The notes: generated from the letters alone by a model not told the origin. Numbered from the stretch's first letter, positions 1-11,739 are shown. The stretch: 64,000 nt of DNA from Thunnus maccoyii (GCF_910596095.1 NC_056553.1:18127725-18191724); one strand, 5' to 3'. Numbers and translations: made by a program.

Positions 1-1165
1 AAATGAAATGGATACTTATAGATGCAAAACAAATTGAACCCTTGAAACAAATCAGTATCAGTAAGAGTCATTTCTGACCAGTTCATGGACTAGTGCAACC
101 TAAACTGTCTTCAATCTTCAAAAAGTCTCTTTTAGTAGGAATCCAAAGGGGCCCTTTAATTGTCTTTAATTGGGAAATGAAATACTAAAAGTTGTCCAGG
201 AGGTTTTGTATCAGCAGGCGTCAGTTCCTCTCCAACAGCCACAGAAAACAAGCGGTCCCTCTTCACCTGAAGTCCACCTCAAAGCTAACAGGAGAATATC
301 ACATAAGCAGGTGATTTGAGGCTAATGAGTGCAGAGAACAACTAGCTCTCACAGGCCACAGCTACAACCATCTGAACCCTTATTAAGTTCAATAATAAAT
401 AGCAATATTGCTGTGGTCTATCTTTAATATACAATACAAACTATAGCTCATTCTAACTTATATTAAATGCAAAACACACATTACTCCCTAACATAAGGAA
501 AAACTATGACGTCTAAAGCAATATATTCCTTTGACATTTAGCTTAAAACAGCATGAACTATGTGAGTTTACATTCTGGACACAGAGGTAACTTGTACTTA
601 TTCTTGCTGAAGTCCGCCCAGCATGGTGGCTAATTAGCGATTAGTTTAACTCACGATTAGCGATTAGCATGCTAATTAACATTAATTTGGTCGTTAAGAC
701 TTTACCATAAGGCAGGCAACACATTGCCATAAGACAGACAGATGTTACACATCTTAAATATGCATGCTCACCTTTGTCTATAACTATTTAAAAATGACAA
801 CAGAAGTAACCAAAAACCAAATTTGCCACCTGGCTTACATTTAGGATAACCTACTTCATTTATGTTCAATGATGTTAGCTGAACTGACACATTGCATAAT
901 CAGACAAAGTTACAAAAGAAAATTCTACATTACTAACTAGTTAAATATCTGTTTCATACCTCTGATCTGTTGTTCTCTAATCTGTTATCACAGCCAGCAA
1001 TGAGTAACAGAAGCAGCGTTGCTGAATGCACAAATGTAACTGTACTATACTTCAACTGTTTACTCTTCCCTGGCCTGATGAGTTGGGGGTGGGGGGTGGA
1101 ATTATGTTTCTGTGAAAGTGCGGGTGTCACAACACCCTTAACACCCACGGCTGCGATGCCCCTGG
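1..1165. repeat. Unidentified interspersed repeat (second copy at about 22977-23450)
   Basis: No gene is visible here. Three blocks match a second place in the window. Positions 1-50 match about 22980-23020. Positions about 600-755, including a run of GATTAGC-type short repeats, match about 23065-23220. Positions about 1102-1160 (a GC-richer block reading GAAAGTGCGGGTGT) match about 23384-23450. The copy at 22977 lacks the 60-600 segment. I see no coding capacity and cannot name the family; a non-autonomous transposon or LTR segment fits. Confidence 0.5.
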
Positions 1166-1268
1166 GTTATGATCTGATAAGCCAGTGATTCAATTATAAC
1201 TTTTAGTTATTCTTTCTGGTTTGTTAGTAAATATCAGATCAATTTATGTACTGGAACATTTTGCAATC

Positions 1269-2341
1269 CTAGTTCGGCCTTTTACTAGTTGTTCTAGTTG
1301 GAATTTCTCTGATCATTTTTAGTTTTTTCCTCTTAGTTTTATCCTCCCAGTTCACATTAAAATCACCCATAAGTAATAATTCTTTGTTGAGATTGCACTC
1401 TTTCAAGACTTCTGTGAATTGATCACAGAAAGTGTCATCTGCAGAAGGGGGCCTATAGATACCTATGATGTTAAAAGACATTTGCTGGGATAACATATTC
1501 TAACGTGTTACCTACATTATAAACCACACGTTCACATTTGATGTTGTCTCTCACATAAAAAAAAGCACCCCTCCTCCTCTTCCATCAGGTCTGTCTCTTC
1601 TGAAACATTGGTATCCAGGCACCGTGAACACACTTGCAGGAGTTGTTTGTTTCAACCATGTTTCAGTCAGACAGAGAAAGTCCAGATTTGAGTCAGACAC
1701 AAGATGAGTTAGCTGATTGCTCTTTGCAGTAATGCTTCTGATTTTAAAATGTCCATTCAATAGCCCCCTTGGTTTCAGCTTCGGGTCCATAAGACTTTTG
1801 CATGATTGACAGTTTGGAAGGTTTTGAATAACCTCTGCCTCCTCACTGCAGGGTTTTGACACACAGTGGTGTCAGTAGCAGGTTTTGTGAGAGAGACACT
1901 GGACCTATCAAGGTTTCCACAGCCTGGTAGTGAAAAGTCATTCATTGAGACGTCATGCCTTGTGTTAACAAAGTTTAGTCTGTTAAGGGAGAAGCCCAGC
2001 TTAGAAAGTTGCTATTCATTCATCACTGGCACCAGAGGAGTCCCAGACACACTCGGGCACAAATCAGCATTGAAGTTCTGCAGCACTCCATGGGTCACTG
2101 GTTCAGGATTTAGTTGAACATCTCCGGAGAGCAGGATCAGCATGAAGAGGAGACCTGCTATTCTCCGAAATGGGGTGGCAGATGACCTGTCCACTGGATC
2201 AGTGTTTCGCTCTGGTACCTGGGCTTGTCCGTGTCGCAGGACAGAGGAATACATTGCAAAATATCCCAGTAAGTTATGATGAAAAGTCACTGTAGGAGTG
2301 TCAAATGGCCATGAGCCAGCATTTGTCCCAAGCTCAATCAC
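1269..2341 (-). mobile_element. 5' part of a CR1/L2-like LINE: 2A-like leader plus AP-endonuclease domain
   Basis: Read on the minus strand from 2341 to 1269 this is the N-terminal part of a non-LTR retrotransposon ORF2. A hydrophobic stretch (about 2170-2125) leads to GDVQLNPEP (2125-2099), a degenerate 2A-like motif whose final Gly is Glu. The segment 1862-1551 holds the endonuclease signature LCLTETWL and a GGGV motif. The segment 1496-1269 holds IGIYRPPS and LLLMGDFNVNW, the catalytic GDFN motif. The pieces lie in different frames or are separated by stops, so the copy is dead. The reverse transcriptase is absent because the element breaks off near 1260. Confidence 0.75.
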
Positions 2342-2732
2342 TCAGTGTCCCAGTGGTTTTCCATCAGTGTTGATTGCTCTGGCCAGACAGACACATACAG
2401 GCAATACAGCAATGAGTACCAACAGTAGTCCAAAAAGCACTCCATGAAACACAACCCAGGTGTTTTTGCTGATGAAACACTGTTTGAACTTGACGCAGTT
2501 TTTGACAGGCATGCTCTGTGGTACGATAAACGGCCTTGGATGACAGTCCTATGTAGCAATCTCATCCAGGATCCCAGTGGCCAGAGAGTGGAAACTCCTC
2601 TTAAGCCCGTCAACACTGGCCCAGTGCACCCGGAACCTCCTCTCGAACTCAGCGGGGAGAAAAGGCCGCCATCTGGGCGGTTAGGAACCCCAGAAGATCC
2701 ATCTGGCCAGGACCGTTTCCTTCAATGTTGAG

Positions 2733-3500
2733 ATGGACGTACAGATGGTCTTACTTGATGTTTGGCAGGTTCCATTGTCTGAGAAAGCACAAGAGATTGC
2801 TGCGTTCATTATACCCACAGGGTTATATTCTTATAGTGTGATGCCTTTTGGTTTGCGGAATGAGCCAGCAACCTTTCAGCGCCTGATGAACAGGTTTGTT
2901 GGAGAACTGGAAGGTTGCTCGGTGTATCTGGATGATGTGGTCATCTATTCTGATGATTGGGATATCCATCTTGACTGCATTGAGAGGTTGTTTGACCGCT
3001 TGGCTTATGCACATCTGATTGTTATCTTCACCAAGTGTGAGTTTGCAAAGACCACAGTTTCTTATTTGGGTCACATGGTGGGGCAAGGCAGAGTGTGTCT
3101 GGTGCGTGCAAAAGGGCAGGCTATTGATGACTATGCGCCGCCCACAACTAAGAAGGAGCGTTTTTTGGGACTAGTTTGTGGGAATTTTTCTACTGTTATT
3201 GTGCCCCTTACTGACTTGTTAAAGGCTAAGGCCAAATATGTGTGGTCTTCAGAGTGTCAGAAGGCTTTTGAGAGTGTTAAAGCACTCATCTGTAACGCTC
3301 CTGTTCTGCTCCACAGCAGAAAAAACTTTTCAAACTGGAGGTAGATGCAAGTTATGTGGGTACAGGGGCAGTGCTGTTACAGCCTGATGATTTAGGAGTG
3401 GATTTATTTCTTTTCAAGGAAATTTAATAAACATCAGCTGAATTATTCAGTAATTGAAAAGGAAACGCTAGCCTTGATTTTGGCTTTGCAGCATTCCCAT
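2733..3500 (+). mobile_element. Ty3/gypsy pol fragment (reverse transcriptase and start of RNase H)
   Basis: An open frame at 2733-3344 carries reverse-transcriptase motifs in the order expected of Ty3/gypsy elements: FGLRNEPATFQRLMN, the catalytic YLDDVV box at 2925, and SYLGHMVGQG. The connection motif APPTTKKERFLGLV follows, with a short internal deletion. After a frameshift, FKLEVDAS and TGAVLLQ (about 3330-3380) mark the start of RNase H, followed by stops. Gag, protease, integrase and LTRs are not visible. It is an old fragment directly upstream of the receptor array. Confidence 0.85.
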
Positions 3501-3806
3501 CTCAGGGTTCATCAACTCAGAGTTCAGGGTTAGACTCAGAGCTTGCTGAACCTGCTTTTCGAAACAGGCCCCTGGCCAGTTCCCCATAGAATGTATGTAT
3601 GTAATACATGAAGTCTATATTTTAATCTGTTCAAATGGGTTAAAATACTCACAAGATGTGAGCTGTGAGGGTGAGAACTGCTTATATTTGTCAAATATTT
3701 ATATCACTCGGGTCAGCTGATCTTCAGTTTTACAACAAAACCAAATGGACTTGCTCTGTGGGTCTTCAAACACAGGAAGTCGAATCTGATTTATATCACA
3801 AAAGCT

Positions 3807-3913
3807 AAAAAGGGAAGTTGGTCTGTTACATTACAGCACAGCTTAATGAACTGAACGATTTCATTTGAATATACCAAAGGACCTTACTGCTGTTTTTGAT
3901 GTGAGCTTGTTGG
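3807..3913 (+). promoter_or_regulatory. Upstream block of gene A: PU.1/Ets-like motif and putative noncoding first exon
   Basis: AAAAAGGGAAGTTG at 3807-3820 resembles the PU.1 (Spi-1) consensus, an A-rich run before GGAA. A strong donor TTGG|GTAAGA follows at 3913/3914. The next acceptor, CCAG at 4261-4264, is just before the leader ATG. The same motif, spacing and donor recur upstream of all six genes, which suggests a TATA-less promoter and a 5'UTR exon. No TATA box is obvious. The promoter call is inference; the conservation is seen directly. Confidence 0.45.
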
Positions 3914-4267
3914 GTAAGACCTTAACTTTTTAACCCAGAGTTATATTATTCTGTTACTCCTCTGAAGTGGGAAATATTTGAGATAATAACTTATTTCCTA
4001 TTATTTGTTTAGTTTAGTAGAAATGGCACCTAATAAATGAGAGGTCACTGTACCATTTTATCATTAACAGATACCATAATCTCACTACTTTGGTATTATG
4101 TAGAATTTAAATCAAATATAATATTTCATAGTTCTGCAGATTTACATCCCTTGTTTGAATGAGTGAATTTTAAGAGACTAATTGGTTTTAATATAATAAA
4201 TCAAAACTCCATAACATGATTAAAAGAACAAAATATTCCTACATTGTTGTGTTTGTAAATCCAGGTG

Positions 4268-7200
4268 ATGAGATTCATGGCAGCCCTGTCTACAAAGATG
4301 TTGACAGACAACATGTTACTGAGTGTCTTCTTTCTTACAGGTGAGCTGTTTGTTCACTCAGTTTTATTTTGAGACATTAACTCAAATCATTTACACTCTG
4401 AAACAAAGCAGAAAGACCAGAAATTTCTTACAACTGTTCACATCCTGACTGCAACGTCAAGTTTTAAAACTGTTAACAGGACAAGAAAACATGCAACATA
4501 CAGCTGCTGAACTGTATTTATTGTATCATGAACCATCTCATCATGGAGATTTTTCTACTTTATGTTAATCATGACTCTGATCTCATAGGTGCTTTGGCTG
4601 CTTGTCCTCATATTCCACACCTCTTCATTACTGCACCGCTGGAGATAGAAGCACTGAGTGGATCTTGTTTGCAAATCCCGTGTAACTTTAGTGCTGGACC
4701 AGGAAAAACATTTGATGGCAGCAGAACAACCTTTGGAGTGTGGATTAAAAATGACCACAGATTTAAAAGCTATCCAAGAAATGTGATTTTCAACAGTGGT
4801 CAGACAGTTAACACCTATCCAATGAACATTACTGGAAACCTGAGTCAGAACGACTGCACCACTCTGTTTTCCAGTTTAATCACAACATATTTAGACAAAT
4901 ACTTCTTTAGAATTGAGAACGGACCATTCAGTGAAACAGCTTTTTGTGACCCTGTTCAAATAACAGTCAAAGGTAAGAGAGTTTTCTTTTTTTCAGTCAT
5001 ATTGTTGTTTAGAATAAAAAGGAAATCAGTTGCAGCTTTGGCCTGAACAGCAAACACCATGGCCCTAACCTTTACTGTGAAATTAAATATCTGATGCAGA
5101 CTACAAAGAAAACTCAGCTGTGGTGAAATGTGAGAGAAACCAGCCTGTGAACACATAGTCATTGGTTTGAATGTCCTGACTCACAGTTGAATAACCTGAA
5201 AACTTGAATATTTATACATTTGAAGAAATCTTTATTAATATTGTCTGCACAACTAAACAGTAATAGACACTACTGTTTGTGTATGAAATAGGTAATCAGT
5301 CATGTCTTGAGTTATTTTAACTCCTCCGTTGAGGAACAAAGTCTAAATTAATTAGTCTTAGTTTATTTAAATTGCAGATTCTGACAGTTACTGTCTCAAT
5401 GAATGCTCACAATACTCAACAACCTCTGATAGTTTCATGTCCCATGATGTGGTTTTTACAAGTGGGTAAAAGTTAAGGGGAAACATAAAATTTTGCTTCA
5501 GTTTAGCTATAAAATAACTAACACTGACATGTAGTGTAAAGTCTGTGTTTGATTTTAACCACAGATTCTCCTCCGAGCCCCAGAATTGAAATCTCAGGTG
5601 AGCTGAAGGAGAAGGAGTCTGTAACTATAACCTGCTCAGCTTTCACTCCCTGTCCACACTCCCCTCCTAAACTCACCTGGAATCTCCAACAAGACGCTCA
5701 CAACAAAATAGAGGAAAACGCAGATCGAACCTTTACGACTAAAATCCAGACGACCATCACTCTGTCTGACAAGCACGACGGATACAACATCACCTGTTCT
5801 TCCAACTACTCTGTGAATGAAGGACAAAATGCTAAGTCAGCAGAGGAAAAAGTGACTCTCAGTGTTTCATGTAAGGCAACCAGAGTTTGTTATTGGATCC
5901 TGTTTAAACATGATGATTTATGGGATGTCAGCTGATTTTTAAGGAATAAAAATAATCACATTTTCTTCAGATGCTCCCAAAGACACCTCAGTGAGGATCA
6001 GTCCATCAGGTTTGGTGTCACCAGGTAGCTGGGTGAACCTGACCTGCTCCAGCAGAGCCAAACCTGCTGCCAACTTCACCTGGTTCAACATCAGCAAAGA
6101 TGGAACCATGAAAGTATCTGAAGGAGACTTTTACAGCTTCAATGTGACAGATGGAGGAGTTTATCACTGTGTGGCCACAAATGATCTTGGTAATCAGACG
6201 TCAGAGATCCATCTGACTATTAAAGGTAAATGCAGGACTGAACTGAATGCACTCTAATATGGGACTCCAGAAGTGGTTGCACCAGCTATGATATGTCCAA
6301 ATTCAACCTTTGTTTTTGTTTAGTCACTTATATTGCTTTTGTGTCTATAAGCAGGACCAGAAATGCCTCATGAATCTTTTCAGTGGGGGGCGATTCTTGG
6401 AGGAATGTTTGGGATCATCGTACTCATCTGCCTGGTTGTCTGTGTGTGGTGAGTATCACACATTTAAGCAGCTAACATGACATGGCTGAACTTTCTCTGT
6501 GCTCACCTTAAATCTGAGTTTAAGGCGTGTACCTACGAGCATGATTGATGATATCACAACTAGTTTGGAGCCAATCATGGTCCAGTAAACAACTTACACA
6601 AGTGCGATCAGGAGACTTGAAGCCTCCAGTGATGAGAATGAACTTTACAGTGAAGTAGGAAACATCTTGTGTTTCAGCAGTTAAACTTCTGAAATGAAAA
6701 ATATATATTTGTATGTTCATAGAATCTGATTTAATGAAGAATAAGGAGTATATGTCATTTTAAGGATCTTAATGAGGTAATTTAACTTTTGGTGATGAAA
6801 AAACATATTTGACACAAATTACTATTACAAGAAGATGTGTAATCAGTTACTATTTACTCACTAGAGGTCACTGTAGACCATAGGATGTTGTGCTGCATGT
6901 TTGGTAAGAAACTGAGAAAAGAGGTAGTAGTAAAGTACCAGAGTCAAGTGTCTCACTCTCTTTCCTTGATGTTTATGTAATTCAGGCCCCATGTAGCTGT
7001 GTTATAATTATGCTTGAGTGTGTAGTACAATGGGACAGGGCCTGAGTTCATTGCTGAACTGTTATATGTATTATTATCCTTCAACTTGCCTCTTTTGAGT
7101 TTTACCACAAATCTTTATTCCTAATCTTACTCAACAAAATTAATATGGACACCACACAACTGTACTAACTTTAAATGCAATAATCCTGATACAGGTATTT

Positions 7201-7457
7201 ATTTACAAAATGAGATAATAAAATTTGATAACTCTTTCTTTATAAAATAAAATATAAAAAAATACTCAAAATGTTATAAATAAGTGTATAAAATGAAATA
7301 TCAAGTTTCTTTAGTTTTAAACCTTTTCCTTTAAATTTCAAAAATCAATTTTATAACTTTATACCTCTTTTAATCAGAATAAGTACCTTTTAACTATTCT
7401 TTAAATCAAAGTATCTTTTAACTTTCTTTTAATTAGAATGAGTACACTTTTAAATAG

Positions 7458-7504
<47 letters not shown>

Positions 7505-9272
7505 AAATCAAAATAGTTACCTATCAAATGCCTCTTGAACAGAAAATTACCCTTCGAATATGGTTAATGTTAACAAAAACAAAATTTTTAATTTCATACA
7601 CAACCCAAAATCACTCAATGTTTACCTGTGGGCCCACACACACGCACACCTTCCCTCTTTATTCAATAATTTAACCCTGTTGCAGGCCTGATTTGAAGCT
7701 GGGGTGTGGTGAGGCCTAAAAACTTAAATGGCCGCTTCACTCTGACATGAGCAGAAAACAAAAAGCATGTGCAAGTTCAGTTAGTACTCACGAATCCCAA
7801 GTGAATTGTTAGTGGGGATAGCAGTCACAGGGGCAATGGCACCACATCTCTGGGCTCCCAACTGGCTCCAGTGCGAACCTACACACCTCGCCACATTCTT
7901 CTTTATATACAGTCTGAAGGTATAACATGCAACAAGGAACCTGCGGCTGGGAGTTGAACCATGGATGTTGTGGTTGCGTGGTACGCACCTCAACCATTAG
8001 GCCATCTAAGGCCTCCGATTTTGTTTTTTATTTAGCACATGTAAAAATGAAGAGAAAACTGACATTTATTTGTTGAATTTATGAATAGCTCGCCACACTA
8101 TTGTTTTTACTTTGTAAAGTCTATAAAGTTTTTAATCTTCAGGTGGATTATGCTTTGGATCCCATCACAGCTCCCACTATTTTATCATCACTTTAAAAAA
8201 AACATAAACAGCTATTTCATAGCTCATACACTATGTCAACAAAGTAATTACTCCACATTTAAAACATATTCAAATAGATCATGATCATAAAATGATTGCA
8301 ACATAAGCACTATTACTCCATTTTCCCCACTGTTCCTGTCTTGTTATCCAATAATAATTTTGCTGTACCTAAAAAATTCTTACAGTTTAATTTGTCAAGT
8401 AAGTTTAAAACACAAATTTGTTTCCCCTTCATTATCTACTCTGGTCTTCTTCACTTGTATTTACAGACAGTGAGAATTAAATTCATATACTGTTTACTAA
8501 ACAATTAGTTAATATTGGCTGTAATTTCAAGTGTTACCAAAATGTTTCTACATTCTACATTATTATATCTACATTATTTCCTTTATTTTACAGCATTCTC
8601 GTGTCTTTGAAGTGGTTCCAGTTGACAATTCCAACTCCACAACAAACTCAGGTGGGAAAATTCTGAACTTTGAAAACACAACAAATGTGACAAAACATCA
8701 TGTTAGCAACCTGCTGTGGTAGAAGATTATGAGTATTCACTCTCCAAGACTGAACAACACACAAAAGAATGGACAATTGATCCTTTAGGTCTTTTGTGAC
8801 ACAATATAAGATGTTTTGTTGCTGCATACAGTGACAGCAGATTGTTCTGATCTTATCTGCTTTATATAAGTGGGAGCCAAGTCAGAGGTTGAATTAATTA
8901 TTTTCCAAATCTAGATGAAGTTCCCCCTCCCCTCTCCTCATAATTTTTCCTGTTTGGTAAAATTTTTTTGTAGCCAGTTAGCCAGCCAGTTTAGAGCTAG
9001 CCAGTAAAACAGAAGAAAAAGAAGAGAAAGGAGAAGACATCCATTATGGAGAGACTGACTTCCCCAAACCGAGACCTAAACTGTCATTTGACTCAGCGCA
9101 GGACATCAGACAGCAGCAGGATAGGGTGTATGCACAGGTCAACATGTCCGAGCCAACAAACAGCTTAACACAGACTGCTAACAGCCCAAAGGACTGTGAG
9201 AGAAAATTGAATAATGGGTTATCATTTTATAAATCTTTTGTATATATGTTAAAAATGTTTGTTTTTAACTGA
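4268..9272 (+). CDS. Siglec-like receptor gene A, with damaged cytoplasmic tail
   Basis: Predicted cell-surface sialic-acid-binding Ig-like lectin. Exons: leader 4268-4340, V-set 4589-4972, C2-set 5565-5870, C2-set 5971-6225, transmembrane 6355-6448, juxtamembrane 8594-8651, tail from 8974 or 8982. All Ig introns are phase 1. The V domain has the Siglec-type SCLQIPCNF B strand and YFFRIENG, whose Arg (residue 132) matches the essential sialic-acid Arg of human CD33. The tail looks damaged. The strongest acceptor (TTTTTTTGTAG, ending 8973) leads to an in-frame TAG at 8992 after six codons. Using the next AG (ending 8981) keeps the frame to a TGA at 9270-9272, for about 486 residues. On that route the ITIM reads IHYGET (Thr at +3 where I, V or L is needed), RVYAQV remains, and the third motif is replaced by LTR-encoded residues. 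It is either a receptor with weakened inhibition or an expressed pseudogene. Confidence 0.75.
7460..7500. repeat. (TA)n microsatellite
   Basis: About 40 bp of uninterrupted TA repeats in the intron between the transmembrane and juxtamembrane exons of gene A. The surrounding 7000-7650 is AT-rich, shows no other feature and has no match in the other gene copies. Confidence 0.95.
7919..8015 (-). mobile_element. tRNA-derived SINE head in an intron of gene A
   Basis: On the minus strand the segment reads like a tRNA head. TGGCCTAATGG fits the pol III A box and GGTTCAACTCC fits the B box, at about the right spacing. A shared tail, CAACAAGGTTCC-like and then ATGTTATACC, lies at the low-coordinate end. 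Copies sit at the equivalent intron position of gene C (30763-30859) and gene D (37160-37252), so the insertion is older than those duplications. It is not a functional tRNA: the acceptor stem is not closed and no clean anticodon arm is visible. Confidence 0.6.
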
Positions 9273-9855
9273 ATGTGATGTAATGTCATTGTCATTCTGG
9301 TATACATGTTTGTGAAGAAATCCTACTCCTAGGCTAGTTGAACTCTTGAACTTCTTTCTATTTGAAGATTGTTTGCTGACCTCTGGGGTTAGCTCGAGAT
9401 ATCTTCGTCTTAAGCCTGCTGTTTTAGAGACTGTGTGGATCATGAGGTACCTAGATAAGCTACATTTGAAGGATGTCTTTGTTTGAAATTATTGATTGAC
9501 CATTAGGTCTATGTGGGATCAGCATATGACCATAGTTGTTTGTAAGAAGGTGTAACAGTTTGTGGAAGTGTCCATTTAGGGACTGTTTTTAACTTTGCTT
9601 CTGGATAAGTATAAAGCTGTCTGGTTTGGGTGCACAATCTTTAGGGAAAGGGCAGCTGAACAACATGCTTTCTCTCCAAAAATACAAGATGACTGTATTT
9701 TTGTTTTGTGTTTTGTGTGTGGACATTTGTATAATTGTTACTGATGGTGTGATGGATTGTACAGTATCTACAACTGTTTCAACAAGTAACAATGTTTGAT
9801 GCTTTTTTTATGTCTCTGTGTGGTTCTTCAGCAACAATGAAAAATTTCCACGACA
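9195..9855. mobile_element. Solo LTR inserted in the last coding exon of gene A
   Basis: Alignment with genes C and D places an extra 661 bp exactly inside the codons for the third tyrosine motif. The insert begins TGTGAGAG and ends CACGACA (5' TG...CA 3') and is flanked by a direct GGAC at 9191-9194 and 9856-9859. That is the 4-bp target-site duplication typical of gammaretrovirus-like or Ty3/gypsy LTR elements. An internal GTATAAAG near 9608 could be its TATA box on the plus strand. No internal retroviral genes are present, so the element has recombined to a solo LTR. Confidence 0.8.
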
Positions 9856-9859
9856 GGAC

Positions 9860-11273
9860 CTGTATGCTTAAGTGAAGGAAAAAAAGAGTTGTTTTATTGT
9901 TTAAAGAAAGACATTTGAGAAGAATTCATATCAAATGTTTCTTTATGTTTATCTATACACAATGTTCTTTTTAGTCAGTTAATATAGAAAAAGATACTGG
10001 AGCCTAGACAGAAAAAAATTATTGTCACTGTTTACTGATCAAAGACAGGAAGCTCAAAACTTCCTCATCCTGCAGGTTTTTTCATGTCAATGATCAGCTT
10101 GTTCATATGTGTGTGCTGACCTCACACAGCTGCTGTTGACTGATTTGTTATATATAATACCAGATACACACAAATAAAACTCCCAAAGCTCTAAATGGAG
10201 AACAAGACTAAAAGACACCAGAAGCAGGTCTGCACACACATTAACACTGTAGTACACGATTATGTTTAATTTGAAATGTTTGTGTCTAAGTTTGCAAAAA
10301 TGAAGATTAAAACATTTTTAATACATTCAAAAGAATTTTCATATGAAAATAGACCAGTGTAGGGAAAAATGATATCAATTACTTCCTTGTGTGTTATAGA
10401 ACTGAATTTATAGTGAAAAGGTCTGAATCACCAGTAACAGGAAAAGGTTTTGGGTGTGATTCTCACAGAAACCGTCTGCTCTAATAATGTATGCTGACAT
10501 CAAATGACAGAAAGTAGAAAAGCCTACTTTTCTACTCCTCTAATTATTTCATTTAATTTACACATCATTGATTGTATTTGCTTAATTCAACAACAAATTC
10601 ACTGATTACTGTAGTATTATAGACCATGTTGACTGTTAGTTTTACCAATGAGTACTAAACACAAATTACAGCTGAGGCTGATGGGATGGGTGAGTTCTGC
10701 AGGTATTTTGTTATAAACCAAAGTACAGGACGAAATGAAACTTTGACCTGATGACGGCACTGGATGAAAAGTCAGTGGTTCACCAAAGTTATTATTACAC
10801 TTCATCCTGAGAGGGGACATGAATGTCATTTACATCATCATTTGTGTTTGAGCACATACACAAAGGTTATGATAGCTGTGTAGCTAACTGCTAATTTAAT
10901 GTGTCATCCAGCATAATGGTGGCTCTGTAACAATTATATTTTGAAACAACTCACAAACTAACTTGTGTCACTTATTCAATGATAACAATTAGAATAACAC
11001 ATATAAAAACATGTGAAGTGAAAGAAGCATCTTCATCACTGAGGTTCTCTCATCAGTCCAGTAATGAAGAGCAGCAGCAGCAACACTGGAAACTAGAATA
11101 TATATGTAATACATGAAGTCAATATTTCCATCTGTTCAAATACTCACAGGATGTGAGCAGTGAGGGTGAGAACTGTTTGTATTTGTCAGATATTCATATC
11201 ACTCAGGTCAGCTGATCTTCAGCTTTACAGCAAAACCAAATGGACTTGCCCTGTAGGTCTTAAATTAGAAACT
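9860..11273. other. Intergenic region A-B: 3'UTR homology and upstream repeat
   Basis: Positions 9860-10030 match the 3' flank of genes B, C and D (TTGTTTTATTG, then GTTCTTTTTAGTCAG). The orphaned CTGTATGCTTAAGTGAAGG remnant of the third tyrosine motif at 9860 carries CAA changed to TAA. From about 10,240 the sequence is the shared upstream region found before genes C, D and E. It includes part of a common teleost repeat at about 10640-10890. I see no open gene. Confidence 0.6.
10640..10890. repeat. Common teleost interspersed repeat, partial (copy before gene B)
   Basis: The segment containing CACAAATTACAGCTGAGGCTG, GATGAAAAGTCAGTGG and CACTTCATCCTGAGAGGGGA is part of a non-coding repeat that I recognise as very common in percomorph genomes. 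Related copies lie at about 25126-25380, 32275-32520, 39120-39380 and, in a different version, 53150-53490. The roughly 70-codon minus-strand reading frame seen in several copies comes from this repeat and is not a gene. Confidence 0.55.
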
Positions 11274-11380
11274 AAAAAGGGAAGTTGGTCTGTTTCATTA
11301 CAGCACAGCTCGATAAATGATTTCATTTGAATTTACCAAAGGATTTTACTGCTGCTCTGTTTTTGATGTGAATTTGTTGG
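11274..11380 (+). promoter_or_regulatory. Upstream block of gene B: PU.1/Ets-like motif and conserved donor
   Basis: AAAAAGGGAAGTTG at 11274-11287 and the donor TTGG|GTAAGA at 11380/11381 match the block before gene A. The next acceptor precedes the leader exon. In this copy the usual first ATG is lost (GTGATTCATGG instead of GTGATGAGATTCATGG), so translation must begin at the second in-frame ATG, 11740. Confidence 0.45.
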
Positions 11381-11739
11381 GTAAGACCTTAACTTTTTAA
11401 CCCAGAGTTATAATATTCTGTTACATCTTGTGAACTGAAGTGGAAAATATTTGATATATATTATTTGTTGAGCTTTAGTTTAGCAGAAATGGCACCTCAT
11501 AAATTAGAAGATATGGTAACATTTTACCATTAACAGATACCATAATCTCACTACTTTGGTATTATTTAGAATTTACATTAAATATAATATTTCATAGTGT
11601 AGTTATGCAGATTTACATCCCTGGTTTGAATGTGTGAATTTGAGGATAATTTGCTTTAAAATAAATTGCACGATTATTAAAAACTGATTAAAAGAAGAAA
11701 ATATTCCTGCATTGTTGTGTTTGTAAATCCAGGTGATTC

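Noticed and set aside
5636-5827. Minus-strand 63-codon frame repeated in every gene copy
   Set aside because: It is the antisense shadow of the conserved C2-set exon.
7919-8015. Functional tRNA gene on the minus strand
   Set aside because: A and B boxes are present but the acceptor stem and anticodon arm do not close, and the same unit recurs as an inherited intronic repeat.
8531-8722. Frame reading HSRVFEVVPVDNSNSTTNS over the juxtamembrane exon (also in B, C and D)
   Set aside because: The transmembrane exon ends in phase 2, so the exon must be read in the frame giving LKWFRSTNP-like sequence, which also matches gene E (WWFRTRRSTKP).
10617-10829. Recurrent 70-codon minus-strand frame before genes B, C, D and E
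   Set aside because: It lies in a common teleost non-coding repeat and its conservation follows from segmental duplication.
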